Positions 9,485 through 20,064 of a stretch of DNA of 64,000 nt are shown in pieces. The notes below the pieces were generated by a model that ran no database searches, was not told the origin of the DNA, and was given only the letters and a program-made list of their open reading frames with translations. Position 1 is the stretch's first letter, and each line of letters opens with the position of its first letter. Origin of the DNA: Flavobacterium kingsejongi. Lineage in GTDB: Bacteria > Bacteroidota > Bacteroidia > Flavobacteriales > Flavobacteriaceae. The position numbers were made by a program, and so were the translations under genes. The DNA lies in assembly GCF_003076475.1 (NCBI RefSeq), contig NZ_CP020919.1:2294001-2358000 (forward strand). Direction: 5' to 3'.

Positions 9485-9677
9485 CAAACATTATAACTAA
9501 CCCTAACCAATTGAGAAAACTATTTATACTGCAAAGTTGAAAAAAAAAATGCAATATAGTTGTTAAGGGAATGTTATTTATATCTAATTGATTACTAAAA
9601 TTTTAGCTTTAAAAAACCAGTTGTAATGCGATAGTTTTTATCCCGTTTTAAACCTGTATGAAAACAGAGACAAAAGA

Positions 9678-10412
9678 TTAATCCTGTAGGGCAAATACCT
9701 TTTTTAATAGCGGTGAAGTACGTGCAGCAATATCAGTTCGAATGGTTTTTTCTTCCACAGAAATCATTTTGAAAACCCCTTCCATTGCTTTATTGGTCAC
9801 ATAATCATTAATGTCCGGATTGACCTTTTTTACTAAAGGTAACGCATTGTATTTTGTGATTATCGTTTCCCATACTTTATCAGCGCCCACATTCCCCAAA
9901 GACTCCTTAACGACCGGATTGAATTTAGAATACAGCGACGTCGAAGTAGCCGTTTGCAGGTAAGTTGTGGCTGCACTTTCATTGCCTAACAAAATACTTT
10001 TTGCATCGGTAATTTTCATGTTGGTAATGGCATTAACGAAAATCGGTGTTGCTTCTTTTACCGCATCTTCGGCGGCACGGTTCAGTACTTTGATCCCTTC
10101 ATCTGCAAGGCTTCCCATTCCCATTGTTCGTAAGGTTTTGTCTACCCTTTGCAATTCTTCCGGCATCAGGATTTTTACCGCTTCATTTTTGTAAAAACCA
10201 TCCACAGCGGTTAATTTTTTTACCTGCTCTGTGATCCCTTTATTCAGGGCTTCTTTAAGTCCGGCGGTAATATCCAATCCACTGGTTGCGCTGCTACCCG
10301 ATGTAGTAGTCGTTTTTTCGGTTACTTTTTTAGAAACCTTTTTCAGCACATTATTCAGTTGGGCAAAACTAAATGCGGGGATCAGTAATGCGATGATAAA
10401 TAGTTTTTTCAT
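9678..10412 (-). CDS. DUF4197 family secreted protein
   Basis: The 244-residue protein has a cleavable signal peptide (about 1-17, ending FSFAQ). Its mature helical domain carries the DUF4197 signatures GLKEALNKGITEQV, KILMPEELQRVDKTLRTMG and NRAAEDAVKEATPIF. This family is widespread in Proteobacteria and Bacteroidota and has no established function. The protein is predicted to be periplasmic. The gene is transcribed alone and diverges from the catalase gene, about 140 bases away. Confidence 0.85.
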   Translation of the reverse strand: MKKLFIIALLIPAFSFAQLNNVLKKVSKKVTEKTTTTSGSSATSGLDITAGLKEALNKGITEQVKKLTAVDGFYKNEAVKILMPEELQRVDKTLRTMGMGSLADEGIKVLNRAAEDAVKEATPIFVNAITNMKITDAKSILLGNESAATTYLQTATSTSLYSKFNPVVKESLGNVGADKVWETIITKYNALPLVKKVNPDINDYVTNKAMEGVFKMISVEEKTIRTDIAARTSPLLKKVFALQD

Positions 10413-10500
10413 ATCTTTAATACTTTAAGATTCCAAAGATACTCAAAGATTATACCGCTTGTTTATAATTTAAAACTATTAAAATATAAAAACAATCGAT

Positions 10501-10531
10501 TTTGTTTATAAATACAAATCCCCTAGCTTTG
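10501..10531 (+). promoter_or_regulatory. Consensus Bacteroidota promoter of the catalase gene
   Basis: TTTG (10501-10504), exactly 19 bases, then TAGCTTTG (10524-10531). This is an ideal -33/-7 pair for the Bacteroidota housekeeping sigma factor, with the start codon 22 bases downstream. Confidence 0.8.
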
Positions 10532-10552
10532 ACCTAACAAAATAATAGAGAT

Positions 10553-12034
10553 ATGGAAAATCACAACAAACTAACTACTGCATCGGGAATTCCGTATGCT
10601 GAAAATGAAGATTCACAATCAGTAGGAGCGAGAGGGCCTTTATTGCTTCAGGATTTTATCCTGCATGAAAAAATGGCTCATTTTAACCGGGAACGTATTC
10701 CGGAACGCGTGGTACACGCCAAAGGATCTGCTGCATTCGGGACATTTACAGTGACTCATGATATTTCAAAATATACAAAGGCAAAAATTTTCTCTGAAAT
10801 AGGAAAACAGACTGAAATGATTCTCCGTTTTTCCACCGTTGGAGGCGAGCGTGGTTCTGCCGATACTGAAAGAGACCCAAGAGGTTTTGCCATGAAGTTC
10901 TATACGGAAGATGGGAATTGGGATCTGGTAGGAAACAATACGCCAGTGTTCTTTATTAAAGACCCTAAAAAATTCGGGGATTTCATCCATACCCAAAAAA
11001 GAGATCCGTATACCAATATGAAATCTCCAACTATGATGTGGGACTTCTGGTCACTGAATCCGGAAAGCCTGCACCAGGTGACGATATTGATGTCCGACAG
11101 GGGAACGCCACACGGTTTCCGTCACATGCATGGTTTTGGAAGCCATACTTTTTCTTTTATCAATAGAGAGAACGAACGTTTCTACGTAAAATTCCACATG
11201 CTAACGCAACAGGGGATCAAAAACTTCACCGATGCGGAAGCAGCAGCAATGAAATCCAAAGACATGGATTTTGCCCAAAGGGACCTGATTGAAAATATTG
11301 ATAAAGGCAATTTCCCGAAATGGGATATGAAAATCCAGGTAATGACCGAAGCAGAATCCAGAACTTATCATATTAATCCATTTGACCTGACTAAGGTATG
11401 GCCTCATGGCGATTATCCGCTGATTGATGTAGGAGTGATCGAACTGAACCGTAATCCCGATAACTATTTCCAGGACGTAGAGCAGGCCGCTTTTGCACCC
11501 GCACACGTGGTAGACGGAATTGGTTATTCTCCTGATAAAATGCTACAGGGGCGCTTACTGTCTTATCCCGATGCACAACGCTATCGTTTGGGGGCCAATT
11601 ACGAGCAGATTCCGGTAAACCGTTGTCCATTTGCCACCAATAATTACCAAAGGGATGGCAGAATGCGTGTGGATGGTAATGGCGGAAGCAAGCCCAATTA
11701 CTTCCCTAACAGTTTCGATGATATCCAGGTAGACAAAGCTTATAAAGAACCGGCATTGGAATTGGAAAGCAATGTAGCCGACTGGTATGACCGCAATGCA
11801 GCAGGGGAAAATGATCATTACACCCAACCCGGAAACCTCTACCGACTCATGGTTCCGGAACAGCAGCAACATTTAGTAAACAATATTGTTGGTGCGATGT
11901 CTGGTATCGAAGGGCCAAAAAGAGAAGAAATCATCAACCGCCAGTTGTGCCATTGGTTCCGTGCCGATCCACGATTAGGTATGGGCGTTGCACAGGGACT
12001 CGGTATCCAGATTGATCCTGCCATGTTACGCTAA
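10553..12034 (+). CDS. katA: Monofunctional haem catalase (small subunit)
   Basis: This enzyme dismutates hydrogen peroxide to water and oxygen. The 493-residue protein belongs to the small-subunit clade. It has the distal catalytic H55 in [11 protein letters not shown], the partner N128 in [10 protein letters not shown], and the proximal haem ligand Y338 in [12 protein letters not shown]. The C-terminus lacks the flavodoxin-like extension of large catalases. There is no signal peptide, so it should be cytosolic. It has a textbook promoter at 10501-10531 and a strong terminator at 12054-12085, so it is monocistronic. No OxyR site was recognised. The symbol is by family. Confidence 0.96.
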   Translation: MENHNKLTTASGIPYAENEDSQSVGARGPLLLQDFILHEKMAHFNRERIPERVVHAKGSAAFGTFTVTHDISKYTKAKIFSEIGKQTEMILRFSTVGGERGSADTERDPRGFAMKFYTEDGNWDLVGNNTPVFFIKDPKKFGDFIHTQKRDPYTNMKSPTMMWDFWSLNPESLHQVTILMSDRGTPHGFRHMHGFGSHTFSFINRENERFYVKFHMLTQQGIKNFTDAEAAAMKSKDMDFAQRDLIENIDKGNFPKWDMKIQVMTEAESRTYHINPFDLTKVWPHGDYPLIDVGVIELNRNPDNYFQDVEQAAFAPAHVVDGIGYSPDKMLQGRLLSYPDAQRYRLGANYEQIPVNRCPFATNNYQRDGRMRVDGNGGSKPNYFPNSFDDIQVDKAYKEPALELESNVADWYDRNAAGENDHYTQPGNLYRLMVPEQQQHLVNNIVGAMSGIEGPKREEIINRQLCHWFRADPRLGMGVAQGLGIQIDPAMLR

Positions 12035-12053
12035 TAGTAAGATAACGATAAAA

Positions 12054-12085
12054 AGAAACCCTTTCCAGATTTGGAAAGGGTTTCT
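12054..12085. terminator. Bidirectional terminator of katA and rarD
   Basis: A 13-bp perfect stem (12054-12066 with 12073-12085) has A residues on the left and T residues on the right. It sits between the convergent katA and rarD genes. Confidence 0.88.
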
Positions 12086-12087
12086 TT

Positions 12088-13011
12088 TTATATGGAATTT
12101 TTGATGACTGTTATATGCAATGGCTTCCTTTTTAAAAGCACTCCTGCATTAAAAATGAGAATGGAAAAAAAGATAAGGGAATAGGCAATAATCTGAAAAG
12201 AGGTAATGTCTTCCTTATAATAAAAGATAGCCAGCATAAAATTAATCAGCGGATTTAGGTACAGCATAATGCCTACTGTAGAAGAATTGATTTGTTTTAA
12301 CGCATACAAATTCAGAAACAAAGGGATAATCGTGAAAAACATGACAATGAGTGCGATGTAAAAATAGAACTTAGGTTCGGTGGGCAAGGTACCGCTGTAA
12401 AAAGGATAAAACGGGAGTAATATAATGCCAGTCACCAGCAATTGCAGGCTCAGTAAAAGAAACTTATCAATCGAAGTGTTTTTCTTCTGGCTGACTAAAT
12501 ATAACGCATAGGTCGCTGCTACAATCAGGCTGTAAAAGATATCCATAAAGTGATTGAAACATAACAATACACAACTGAAAATACTAAGCCCTACCGCAGC
12601 CCATTGCAGTTTATTCAATTTTTCCTGGAGTATGAAATAGGCAAATACAGTGGTTAGGATCGGGCAGACGAGGTAGGCAAATGAGGCGGCTTTCACACTG
12701 ACATGGTTCATTACATAAATGAAGAAAAACCAGTTGGCCGATAACAGTAGCGCCCCGCCTAAGGTCAGTATAACAGCTTTACGCTTTTCACTGCTGGACA
12801 TTCCTTTAAAATTTGCAGCTGCTGTTTTTAAAATCTTCCTGCGAAAGAGCAGGTTAATACCCACCATCAGCGTCACACATAAAAAGACCCTGTAAAATAA
12901 AATATCCAAAGAGGGATAATCGTGTAATGGCTTTAAAACCAGGCTAAAAAAGCCCCAGATTATAAAAGCAGTAATAGCAGCCAGATAGTATTTTGCCTGT
13001 TTCATCAGCAT
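12088..13011 (-). CDS. rarD: RarD-type EamA family transporter
   Basis: The 307-residue inner-membrane protein has about ten hydrophobic helices in two repeated EamA halves. The N-terminal YYLAAITAFIIWGFFSLVLK and the following LDILFYRVFLCVTLM are typical of RarD/YojE proteins, a branch of the drug/metabolite transporter superfamily. The substrate is unknown; RarD was named from a chloramphenicol-sensitivity phenotype. A second in-frame ATG two codons downstream (13005) is an equally likely start. The gene converges with the catalase and shares its terminator. Confidence 0.85.
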   Translation of the reverse strand: MLMKQAKYYLAAITAFIIWGFFSLVLKPLHDYPSLDILFYRVFLCVTLMVGINLLFRRKILKTAAANFKGMSSSEKRKAVILTLGGALLLSANWFFFIYVMNHVSVKAASFAYLVCPILTTVFAYFILQEKLNKLQWAAVGLSIFSCVLLCFNHFMDIFYSLIVAATYALYLVSQKKNTSIDKFLLLSLQLLVTGIILLPFYPFYSGTLPTEPKFYFYIALIVMFFTIIPLFLNLYALKQINSSTVGIMLYLNPLINFMLAIFYYKEDITSFQIIAYSLIFFSILIFNAGVLLKRKPLHITVIKNSI

Positions 13012-13268
13012 CTAAAAATTCGCGTAAATGTACTAAAATAGCTGGTGTAGCGATGCGAAGAAAAAAGATTTTCAATTTAATTTTTTATCGAATGGAGAAC
13101 GGGATTTTTACCCCAACTATTTCTCAAAAGAGCACTTTGGTATTGGATAGCAGGTCGAATAAGTAAGCTATTATACTTTGGCGGAATTTATAAACAATAC
13201 AAAAAAATTAGTGCCGTATTTTTAGGAATTTCGTAAATTGCCGGCTCAAAATATACAGTATACTAAAA

Positions 13269-16200
13269 ATGGAACAAGCAAAACCTTATATTCCTAAAAA
13301 TAAAGTAAGAATTGTAACCGCAGCTGCCCTTTTCGACGGACATGATGCTGCCATCAATATAATGCGCCGTATTATCCAGACGACCGGCGTTGAGGTCATC
13401 CACTTAGGGCATGACCGTAGTGTAGAAGAAGTAGTGAATACCGCTATCCAGGAAGATGCTAATGCTATTGCAATGACTTCATACCAGGGTGGGCATAATG
13501 AGTATTTTAAATACATGTACGACCTGTTAAAAGAAAAAGGAGCAGGCCATATCAAAATCTTCGGTGGTGGAGGTGGTGTTATCCTTCCGGATGAGATCAA
13601 AGAATTACAGGAGTATGGGATTACCCGTATCTATGCGCCCGATGATGGACGTGAATTAGGGCTACAGGGTATGATCAATGACCTGGTGGAAAAATCTGAT
13701 TTTCCGGTTGGGGATAAACTCAATGGTGAAATCAATCACCTGGAAGATAAAAATCCAACGGCTATTGCCCGGGTAATTTCTGCTGCAGAAAATTTTCCTG
13801 AAATTGCGAAGGAAACACTGGATACTATCCACAAACAAAATGAAACCAGTAAAATACCTGTATTGGGAATCACTGGAACGGGTGGTGCCGGAAAATCATC
13901 CCTGGTGGATGAATTGGTACGCCGCTTCCTGATCGACTTTCCGGAAAAAACAATCGGATTGATTTCGGTTGACCCTTCCAAGAGAAAAACAGGAGGTGCA
14001 TTATTAGGGGACAGGATCCGTATGAATGCGATCAATAACCCAAGAGTCTACATGCGTTCCCTGGCGACACGTCAGTCGAATCTGGCCTTGTCAAAATATG
14101 TAGCAGAAGCCATTCAGGTATTGAAAGCCGCCAAATACGATATTATCATATTGGAGACTTCCGGTATTGGCCAGTCCGATACGGAAATCATGGACCACTC
14201 TGATGTTTCGTTATATGTAATGACACCGGAATTTGGAGCCGCAACCCAGTTGGAAAAAATCGATATGCTTGATTTTGCCGATCTGGTAGCCATTAATAAA
14301 TTTGACAAACGTGGTTCTTTGGATGCCCTGCGTGATGTGAAAAAACAATACCAACGCAACCACAACCTGTGGGAAGCCAATCCGGATGACCTTCCGGTAT
14401 TTGGAACTATTGCATCTCAGTTCAATGATCCGGGTATGAATACGCTTTATAAAGCGATCATGGATACCATTGTTGCAAAAACCGATTCGGAGTTAAAGTC
14501 AACTTTCCAGATCACACGTGAAATGAGTGAGAAGATCTTTGTGATCCCACCACACCGTACCCGTTACCTGTCTGAAATTGCAGAGAATAACCGTAAATAT
14601 GATGCTACCGCCCGTACACAACAAGAAGTGGCACAGAAGTTATACGGTATCTTTAAAACAATAGAGAGTGTTTCCGGTAAAAAAGCAGCGATCAATAAAG
14701 TTGGAATTGATGAAGAAACGGTGCTGCCAAGTGCTTTGGAAGAACACAATGACGATCGTATTTTCCTGAACCTGTTGCTCAACCAGTTTGATAAAGTAAA
14801 AATGGATCTTGATCCGTATAACTGGGAGATCATACTTACCTGGGATGATAAAGTAAACAAATACAAAAATCCGGTCTACACTTTCAAAGTGCGGGACAAG
14901 GAGATTAAAATAGCCACCCATACCGAATCGCTTTCCCATTCTCAGATTCCAAAGGTAGCCTTACCGAAATACCAGGCTTGGGGCGATATTTTACGCTGGT
15001 GCCTTCAGGAAAATGTACCGGGAGAATTCCCATTCACTTCCGGATTGTATCCGTTCAAACGCGAAGGGGAAGATCCATCCCGAATGTTTGCCGGAGAAGG
15101 TGGCCCGGAACGTACCAATAAACGTTTCCACTACGTAAGTGCCGGATTACCCGCCAAACGATTGTCTACCGCTTTTGATAGTGTGACACTCTATGGTAAT
15201 GATCCACACCTGCGTCCGGATATTTACGGAAAAATCGGTAATGCCGGAGTTTCCATCTGCTGCCTGGATGATGCTAAAAAATTGTATTCCGGTTTTAACC
15301 TGGCGCATCCGCTAACTTCTGTGAGTATGACGATCAATGGTCCGGCCCCGATGTTATTGGGATTCTTTATGAATGCCGCTATCGACCAGCAATGTGAAAT
15401 TTACATCCGGGAAAATGACCTGGTAGCTGAAACAGAAGCGAAGATCAACGCGATATATAAAAAGAAAGGCCTTGAAAGGCCACGCTATAATGGTGACCTT
15501 CCGGAATCCAACGATGGCCTTGGTTTAATGCTCCTTGGGGTAACCGGAGACCAGGTATTGCCAGCTGATGTGTATGAACAAATTAAAGTGCGTACCCTGT
15601 CACAGGTCCGTGGTACCGTTCAGGCGGATATATTAAAAGAAGACCAGGCGCAAAATACCTGTATCTTCTCTACCGAATTTGCACTACGACTGATGGGGGA
15701 TGTACAGGAATATTTTATTACGAATAATATTCGTAATTTCTATTCGGTATCCATTTCAGGGTACCATATTGCCGAAGCCGGAGCCAACCCTATAACACAA
15801 TTGGCCTTTACGCTCGCTAACGGATTTACCTATGTTGAATATTACCTCAGCCGTGGTATGGACATTAATGATTTTGGCCCGAACCTGTCGTTTTTCTTCT
15901 CCAATGGTATCGATCCTGAATATGCAGTAATCGGACGTGTAGCGCGTAAAATATGGGCAAAAGCCTTAAAGAATAAATACGGGGCCAACGAAAGAGCCCA
16001 GATGCTAAAATACCACATCCAGACTTCCGGACGTTCGTTACACGCTCAGGAAATCGATTTTAACGATATCCGTACGACATTACAGGCTTTGTATGCGATT
16101 TACGACAACTGTAATTCCCTGCATACCAATGCCTATGATGAAGCGATTACTACGCCTACAGAAGAATCCGTACGCCGTGCAATGGCCATTCAGCTGATTA

Positions 16201-16709
16201 TTAATAAAGAGCTCGGTCTGGCGAAAAATGAAAACCCAATCCAGGGATCTTTCATTATCGAAGAACTGACTGATCTTGTAGAAGATGCCGTATTACAGGA
16301 ATTTGACCGTATCACAGAACGTGGTGGGGTATTGGGCGCTATGGAAACGATGTACCAACGTTCAAAAATACAGGAAGAAAGTATGTATTATGAAATGCTG
16401 AAACATACGGGTGAATTTCCTATCATCGGGGTGAATACCTTCCTGAGTTCCAAAGGTTCTCCGACTGTAATTCCTGCTGAGGTAATCCGTGCAAGTGAGG
16501 AAGAGAAGCAATTCCAGATCAAAACACTGGATAGCCTTCATAAAGTCCACGCTGATAAAACCAAAGAACAGCTTTCCATTATTCAGGACGTTGCTATCAA
16601 CAACCAGAATATTTTTGCCCAACTGATGGAAGCTACTAAAGTATGCTCTTTGGGAGAAATCACCGCTTCCCTTTTTGAAGTGGGCGGACAGTACCGTAGG
16701 AATATGTAA
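13269..16709 (+). CDS. icmF: Fused B12-dependent acyl-CoA mutase (IcmF, isobutyryl-CoA mutase type)
   Basis: This protein interconverts branched and linear acyl-CoAs using adenosylcobalamin. The 1146-residue chain has the IcmF domain order: an N-terminal B12-binding domain with DGHDAA (D23 and H25, the axial histidine), a MeaB/ArgK-like GTPase chaperone with P-loop GTGGAGKS (203-210), and a C-terminal TIM-barrel mutase. In the substrate pocket F596 (YPFKRE) and Q795 (EDQAQNT) replace the tyrosine and arginine of methylmalonyl-CoA mutase. This points to isobutyryl/butyryl-CoA, not methylmalonyl-CoA; the residue matching is mine by motif. The canonical DxHxxG motif ends in A rather than G. The gene is monocistronic with a terminator at 16754. 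Confidence 0.9.
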   Translation: MEQAKPYIPKNKVRIVTAAALFDGHDAAINIMRRIIQTTGVEVIHLGHDRSVEEVVNTAIQEDANAIAMTSYQGGHNEYFKYMYDLLKEKGAGHIKIFGGGGGVILPDEIKELQEYGITRIYAPDDGRELGLQGMINDLVEKSDFPVGDKLNGEINHLEDKNPTAIARVISAAENFPEIAKETLDTIHKQNETSKIPVLGITGTGGAGKSSLVDELVRRFLIDFPEKTIGLISVDPSKRKTGGALLGDRIRMNAINNPRVYMRSLATRQSNLALSKYVAEAIQVLKAAKYDIIILETSGIGQSDTEIMDHSDVSLYVMTPEFGAATQLEKIDMLDFADLVAINKFDKRGSLDALRDVKKQYQRNHNLWEANPDDLPVFGTIASQFNDPGMNTLYKAIMDTIVAKTDSELKSTFQITREMSEKIFVIPPHRTRYLSEIAENNRKYDATARTQQEVAQKLYGIFKTIESVSGKKAAINKVGIDEETVLPSALEEHNDDRIFLNLLLNQFDKVKMDLDPYNWEIILTWDDKVNKYKNPVYTFKVRDKEIKIATHTESLSHSQIPKVALPKYQAWGDILRWCLQENVPGEFPFTSGLYPFKREGEDPSRMFAGEGGPERTNKRFHYVSAGLPAKRLSTAFDSVTLYGNDPHLRPDIYGKIGNAGVSICCLDDAKKLYSGFNLAHPLTSVSMTINGPAPMLLGFFMNAAIDQQCEIYIRENDLVAETEAKINAIYKKKGLERPRYNGDLPESNDGLGLMLLGVTGDQVLPADVYEQIKVRTLSQVRGTVQADILKEDQAQNTCIFSTEFALRLMGDVQEYFITNNIRNFYSVSISGYHIAEAGANPITQLAFTLANGFTYVEYYLSRGMDINDFGPNLSFFFSNGIDPEYAVIGRVARKIWAKALKNKYGANERAQMLKYHIQTSGRSLHAQEIDFNDIRTTLQALYAIYDNCNSLHTNAYDEAITTPTEESVRRAMAIQLIINKELGLAKNENPIQGSFIIEELTDLVEDAVLQEFDRITERGGVLGAMETMYQRSKIQEESMYYEMLKHTGEFPIIGVNTFLSSKGSPTVIPAEVIRASEEEKQFQIKTLDSLHKVHADKTKEQLSIIQDVAINNQNIFAQLMEATKVCSLGEITASLFEVGGQYRRNM

Positions 16710-16753
16710 GTTGTAAAGATAAATATTTAGGGGTTTCCCCTGAAATAAAATAG

Positions 16754-16787
16754 AAGACCTTCCTCTAATTACATAGGGGAAGGTCTT
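16754..16787 (+). terminator. Intrinsic terminator of icmF
   Basis: A 10-bp stem (16754-16763 with 16778-16787) is followed by T residues, 45 bases after the icmF stop. The convergent gene at 16831 may share it. Confidence 0.8.
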
Positions 16788-16830
16788 TTTGTTGGAAGTG
16801 TTTTATTGTATCGATGTGATCTGAATATAT

Positions 16831-17598
16831 TTAGTGATAATATTCAAAATCACGCCCCATTATTTCCTTGATTTGACCTTTGTTATCCGTTGCAGTACGA
16901 GTGAGCCAATTTCCGATGCTATCATAAGTATAACTATGAGTAGTCGTGTTTCCGGTGATGGAATCTATGACTGTAATGGGATTACCGTATTTGTCATTGG
17001 TATACACATTTTCATTTTTAAAAGAATTGTTTCCTACGTTTTTGATAGGATAAAATCCTTCATTTGATTCTTTGATTATATAATGCTGGTTATCATACAC
17101 ATATTCCTTTGCAGAGGTGAGCATACCAGTGGCATCAAAACGTTTGTCTGTTAATATGTTTCCATTTTTATCCCGGGTATAAATAGTTTGGAATTTCAAA
17201 CTGTCGGACTGGTAAAAGGAAAGTGTTTTTTCTTTTCTTTCGGTATTGTAGGAAATATGTACTTTATATGATTTGGTTTCTTGAGTTTCAAGATTTGTCT
17301 GTACTGTTGTACTAAATTGCCCCTTGCTATCATAGTGATATTGAGTTTCACTAACGCGTTCATTATAAGAAATGAAGATACTTGATATAAGAAAACCTTT
17401 TTCGTTGTAGGTATTTCCAATTCCCATGCGACACATTTTATTGATATCACTATCCTCTATGGAATTACCTTCCAAAAAGCACTCAACAAAGTATTTTACT
17501 TTCCCTTTTAGATTGACATCTGTCAAGTCATTAGATTGTGCATGTGATGCATTAAAAGTAAAAAAGAACAAATAGAAACTTGCAAATACTATTTTCAT
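16831..17598 (-). CDS. Secreted YD-repeat-like protein (paralogue of the 44394-47777 cluster)
   Basis: The 255-residue protein has a signal peptide (about 1-20, ending SHAQ). The mature N-terminus reads LTDVNLKGKVKYFVE, the middle has repeated short Y-x-G units (YHYDSKGQF, YTRDKNGN, YVYDNQ), and the end has YTYDSIGNWLTRT then FEYY. The same plan is found in four tandem genes at 44394-47777, so this is a dispersed member of that family. The units resemble RHS/YD repeats but are fewer and have no core or toxin domain. Its function is unknown. It probably sits in the periplasm or outside the cell. Confidence 0.75.
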   Translation of the reverse strand: MKIVFASFYLFFFTFNASHAQSNDLTDVNLKGKVKYFVECFLEGNSIEDSDINKMCRMGIGNTYNEKGFLISSIFISYNERVSETQYHYDSKGQFSTTVQTNLETQETKSYKVHISYNTERKEKTLSFYQSDSLKFQTIYTRDKNGNILTDKRFDATGMLTSAKEYVYDNQHYIIKESNEGFYPIKNVGNNSFKNENVYTNDKYGNPITVIDSITGNTTTHSYTYDSIGNWLTRTATDNKGQIKEIMGRDFEYYH

Positions 17599-17722
17599 TT
17601 TGAATATACAGAAATTAACGATTACAAAAATAGCTTTTCTATTATTAAGAATCCTTTTTGTGTAATTGCATGTACAGGAATTTTACTACTGAATCCTTAT
17701 CTTTGGGTAAACAGTAATTAGT

Positions 17723-18487
17723 ATGGAAAACGACAGCACCAAACGATTTAGTACGAGGGTAGTTGATTATGTGAAATACCGGCCTCATTATCCGGAGGCT
17801 ATAATTAATTATCTACAGCAGAATTACGGATGGTCAAAGGATATGGTTTTGGCTGATATTGGTGCTGGAACCGGAATTTCATCGGCTTTATTTCTCCACG
17901 CAGGATATACCGTTATCGCGGCAGAACCCAATAAGGAGATGCGTGAAAAATCGGTGGCGTTGCTGCAGGATTATCCGGCTTTTACGGCTATTGATGGAAC
18001 CGCTGAACATACCGGATTAGCAGCTTTCAGTGTGGATGCTGTTATTTCCGGGCAGGCATTCCATTGGTTTGATCCTGAAAAAACCAAAGTGGAATTCAAA
18101 AGAATACTAAAAACCAACGGTACAATAGCCTTAATCTGGAACGAACGCAAAACCACTTCCGACTTTGAACAGGAGTATGACGAATTGATCCGGAAACATG
18201 GTACTAATTATGTCGAACTGCAGCATCGGAATATTGACGATCAGCATATCGGTGCTTTTTTTAGTCCGGAAGTTTTTCATTTGGAGCATTTCGAAAATGC
18301 ACAGGTCTTTGATTTTGAGGGATTGCGTGGGCGGTTGGTTTCCTCGTCGTATATGCCGCTACAAGGGGATGCCGGGTATGCGCCTATGATAGCCGATCTC
18401 GAACAATTGTTTAAAAAGTACCAGAAGCACAATAGTATCATCATTCAGTACGATACAAAACTATACGTGGGTAAGGTCGCTTCCTAA
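17723..18487 (+). CDS. Class I SAM-dependent methyltransferase
   Basis: The 254-residue protein has the Rossmann-type methyltransferase core. Motif I is ADIGAGTGISSALFL (about residues 39-53), followed by VIAAEPNKEMRE with the acidic residue that contacts the ribose. SVDAVISGQAFHWFDPEK is typical of the methyltransferase-11/25 group close to YafE/UbiE-like enzymes. The N-terminal FSTRVVDYVKYRPHYP is also characteristic of this group. The substrate cannot be told. The gene converges with the AraC regulator 17 bases away. Confidence 0.87.
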   Translation: MENDSTKRFSTRVVDYVKYRPHYPEAIINYLQQNYGWSKDMVLADIGAGTGISSALFLHAGYTVIAAEPNKEMREKSVALLQDYPAFTAIDGTAEHTGLAAFSVDAVISGQAFHWFDPEKTKVEFKRILKTNGTIALIWNERKTTSDFEQEYDELIRKHGTNYVELQHRNIDDQHIGAFFSPEVFHLEHFENAQVFDFEGLRGRLVSSSYMPLQGDAGYAPMIADLEQLFKKYQKHNSIIIQYDTKLYVGKVAS

Positions 18488-18504
18488 TGATTTCGGGAGC
18501 CGAT

Positions 18505-19338
18505 TTATACAGCTTCTTTCCGCATTTCCCGCATGCCTCTTCCAAAATGTTTCTTCATCATCCGGTTGAGGTGGCTGCTATCGGTAAATCCCAGTTCCCA
18601 GGCAATTACCTGTAGCGTGGCATCAGTATACCGGGCCCGGGATTCCGCGATCTTTAAGCGTGATTTTAATACGAAATCCTGAAAGCTTTCCGACGCATTC
18701 CGTTTGAAATATTCACTAAAATAGGTTTCTGAAATATGGAATTTATCCGCCAGGTAGCGCACTGTAATCTTGTTTTTATCTAATATATTAAAGCTGATAA
18801 AGTTCAGTACATCGGCAAATCGGGTATCGGTAAAATCACGGTGTTTTAAAATTTCCTTTTGGATATTCCTTGATACTATCGCCAGTACAGCCACAAGGGT
18901 GCTTTGGATAATAAAGGCAGAACCGGGATCTTTCCGTTCGTACTCGTACAATACCGCATCCAGCAATCGTTTTACCTGTACCTTATCTTCAGGATCGGGA
19001 ACCAATTCTCCCGGCTTATGGTTGGCAAGGATAAAATTCAGGCGACTGAACCACGAGCTGTAATCCACTGCTTCCTGGGTGAGCGGTACAAAATAGCTTC
19101 CTGTAAAACGGACTATCAGGAACCGGGCGGGCGACTCGATAATATAGCGGTAGCACTTGGTTGCCGAAACGAGGTGTATCGCATGCTCTTCAAAATCATG
19201 CAGTACATAGTTAATGCTTTGCTTCCCGGTTCCGCTCAGCACATACACCAGTTCGAAAAAATTATTCGTCCGGCTTCTTTCGTGCCATTTGTCATAGTCT
19301 ACGATCTCGATGGCAAAGGTATCATGTAAAAAATCCAT
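18505..19338 (-). CDS. AraC family transcriptional regulator
   Basis: The 277-residue protein has an N-terminal cupin-like sensing domain (about 15-130, with LVYVLSGTGKQSINYVLHDF). Its C-terminus has two helix-turn-helix motifs (about 170-275): ITVRYLADKFHISETYFSEY and LQVIAWELGFTDSSHLNRMM. This is a full AraC/XylS regulator. It is divergent from the AhpD-like gene at 19470, with about 130 bases between them, so that gene is its most likely target. The inducer is unknown. Confidence 0.88.
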   Translation of the reverse strand: MDFLHDTFAIEIVDYDKWHERSRTNNFFELVYVLSGTGKQSINYVLHDFEEHAIHLVSATKCYRYIIESPARFLIVRFTGSYFVPLTQEAVDYSSWFSRLNFILANHKPGELVPDPEDKVQVKRLLDAVLYEYERKDPGSAFIIQSTLVAVLAIVSRNIQKEILKHRDFTDTRFADVLNFISFNILDKNKITVRYLADKFHISETYFSEYFKRNASESFQDFVLKSRLKIAESRARYTDATLQVIAWELGFTDSSHLNRMMKKHFGRGMREMRKEAV

Positions 19339-19469
19339 AGATCAAAATTACGGAATTCTAAGCCACTAACTACAGCCGTCCAATGATGTTACTGTTTTTT
19401 CAGGTTTGGGTACTGATGGGCGCCTGCTCCGTTTTCTACATTTGATCCAGAAAAACAAATACCAATACC

Positions 19470-19886
19470 ATGAATTATATTGAAATTTCCAAAGAGGCCA
19501 TAGGGAATATGTACAAAGCACATGCAGCCTTGAGAAAATCCGAACTCGACGAGAAGCTGATTGCCCTTGTAGAATTACGCGTTTCCCAGATGAATGGTTG
19601 CGCCTATTGCTGTAGTTTCCATACCAATGAGCTGCGGGCGTTTGGGATGGAACAAAGCCTGATCGACAAATTACCGGGGTGGAAACTGAGCAAGGCATTT
19701 GATACCCGCCAGCGGCTGGTATTGGAATGGGCTGAAGCCGTAACATTGGTTTCAGGGAGTATTTCCGAAGTCCACTATTGGCTAAAAGATCATTTTACAA
19801 CCCGTGAAATCGTCGATCTTACAGCGAGTATTGCCTTGATGAATGCGCTCAACAGGCTTCGGATTACATTGGGTGAAGCCGAATAA
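19470..19886 (+). CDS. AhpD-like carboxymuconolactone decarboxylase family protein
   Basis: The 138-residue protein has the CMD/AhpD core. E35 precedes the redox pair C44-x2-C47 in NGCAYCCSFH, with H51 completing the proton relay, the pattern of peroxidase-type AhpD proteins. LREIVDLTASIALMN-like helices follow (TREIVDLTASIALMNAL). It probably reduces peroxides or another substrate through the CxxC. It diverges from the AraC gene. A 5'-truncated oxidoreductase-like fragment starts 22 bases downstream. Confidence 0.85.
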   Translation: MNYIEISKEAIGNMYKAHAALRKSELDEKLIALVELRVSQMNGCAYCCSFHTNELRAFGMEQSLIDKLPGWKLSKAFDTRQRLVLEWAEAVTLVSGSISEVHYWLKDHFTTREIVDLTASIALMNALNRLRITLGEAE

Positions 19887-19908
19887 AAATCTTCAAAATC
19901 GAATACTA

Positions 19909-20007
19909 ATGAAAGCAATAGTCCTGCAACAACAGGTTTTCGAAAGTACCGAACTGCCACAACACAAACTGCCGTTTAACCACTTGAGCATTTTTTTAAA
20001 TAGGTGA
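19909..20007 (+). pseudogene. Truncated gene fragment, oxidoreductase-like N-terminus
   Basis: An ATG 22 bases after the AhpD-like gene opens a 32-codon frame starting MKAIVLQQQVFESTELPQHK, then it ends in a stop. The first residues resemble the start of zinc-type or quinone oxidoreductases, which often begin MKAIVLQ. After about 22 residues the sequence loses that character. I read it as the stub of a gene cut off where accessory DNA starts. The identification is weak. Confidence 0.35.
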
Positions 20008-20012
20008 ACTGA

Positions 20013-20050
20013 TTAACCCTGCCGGATATATAATTATCCAACAGGGTTAA
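20013..20050. terminator. Hairpin after the GNAT gene
   Basis: A 9-bp outer stem (20013-20021 with 20042-20050) and a 5-bp inner stem (20024-20028 with 20035-20039) lie just past the GNAT stop. There is no clear T run, so termination is uncertain. Confidence 0.45.
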
Positions 20051-20064
20051 TTCCACCATTTCCG

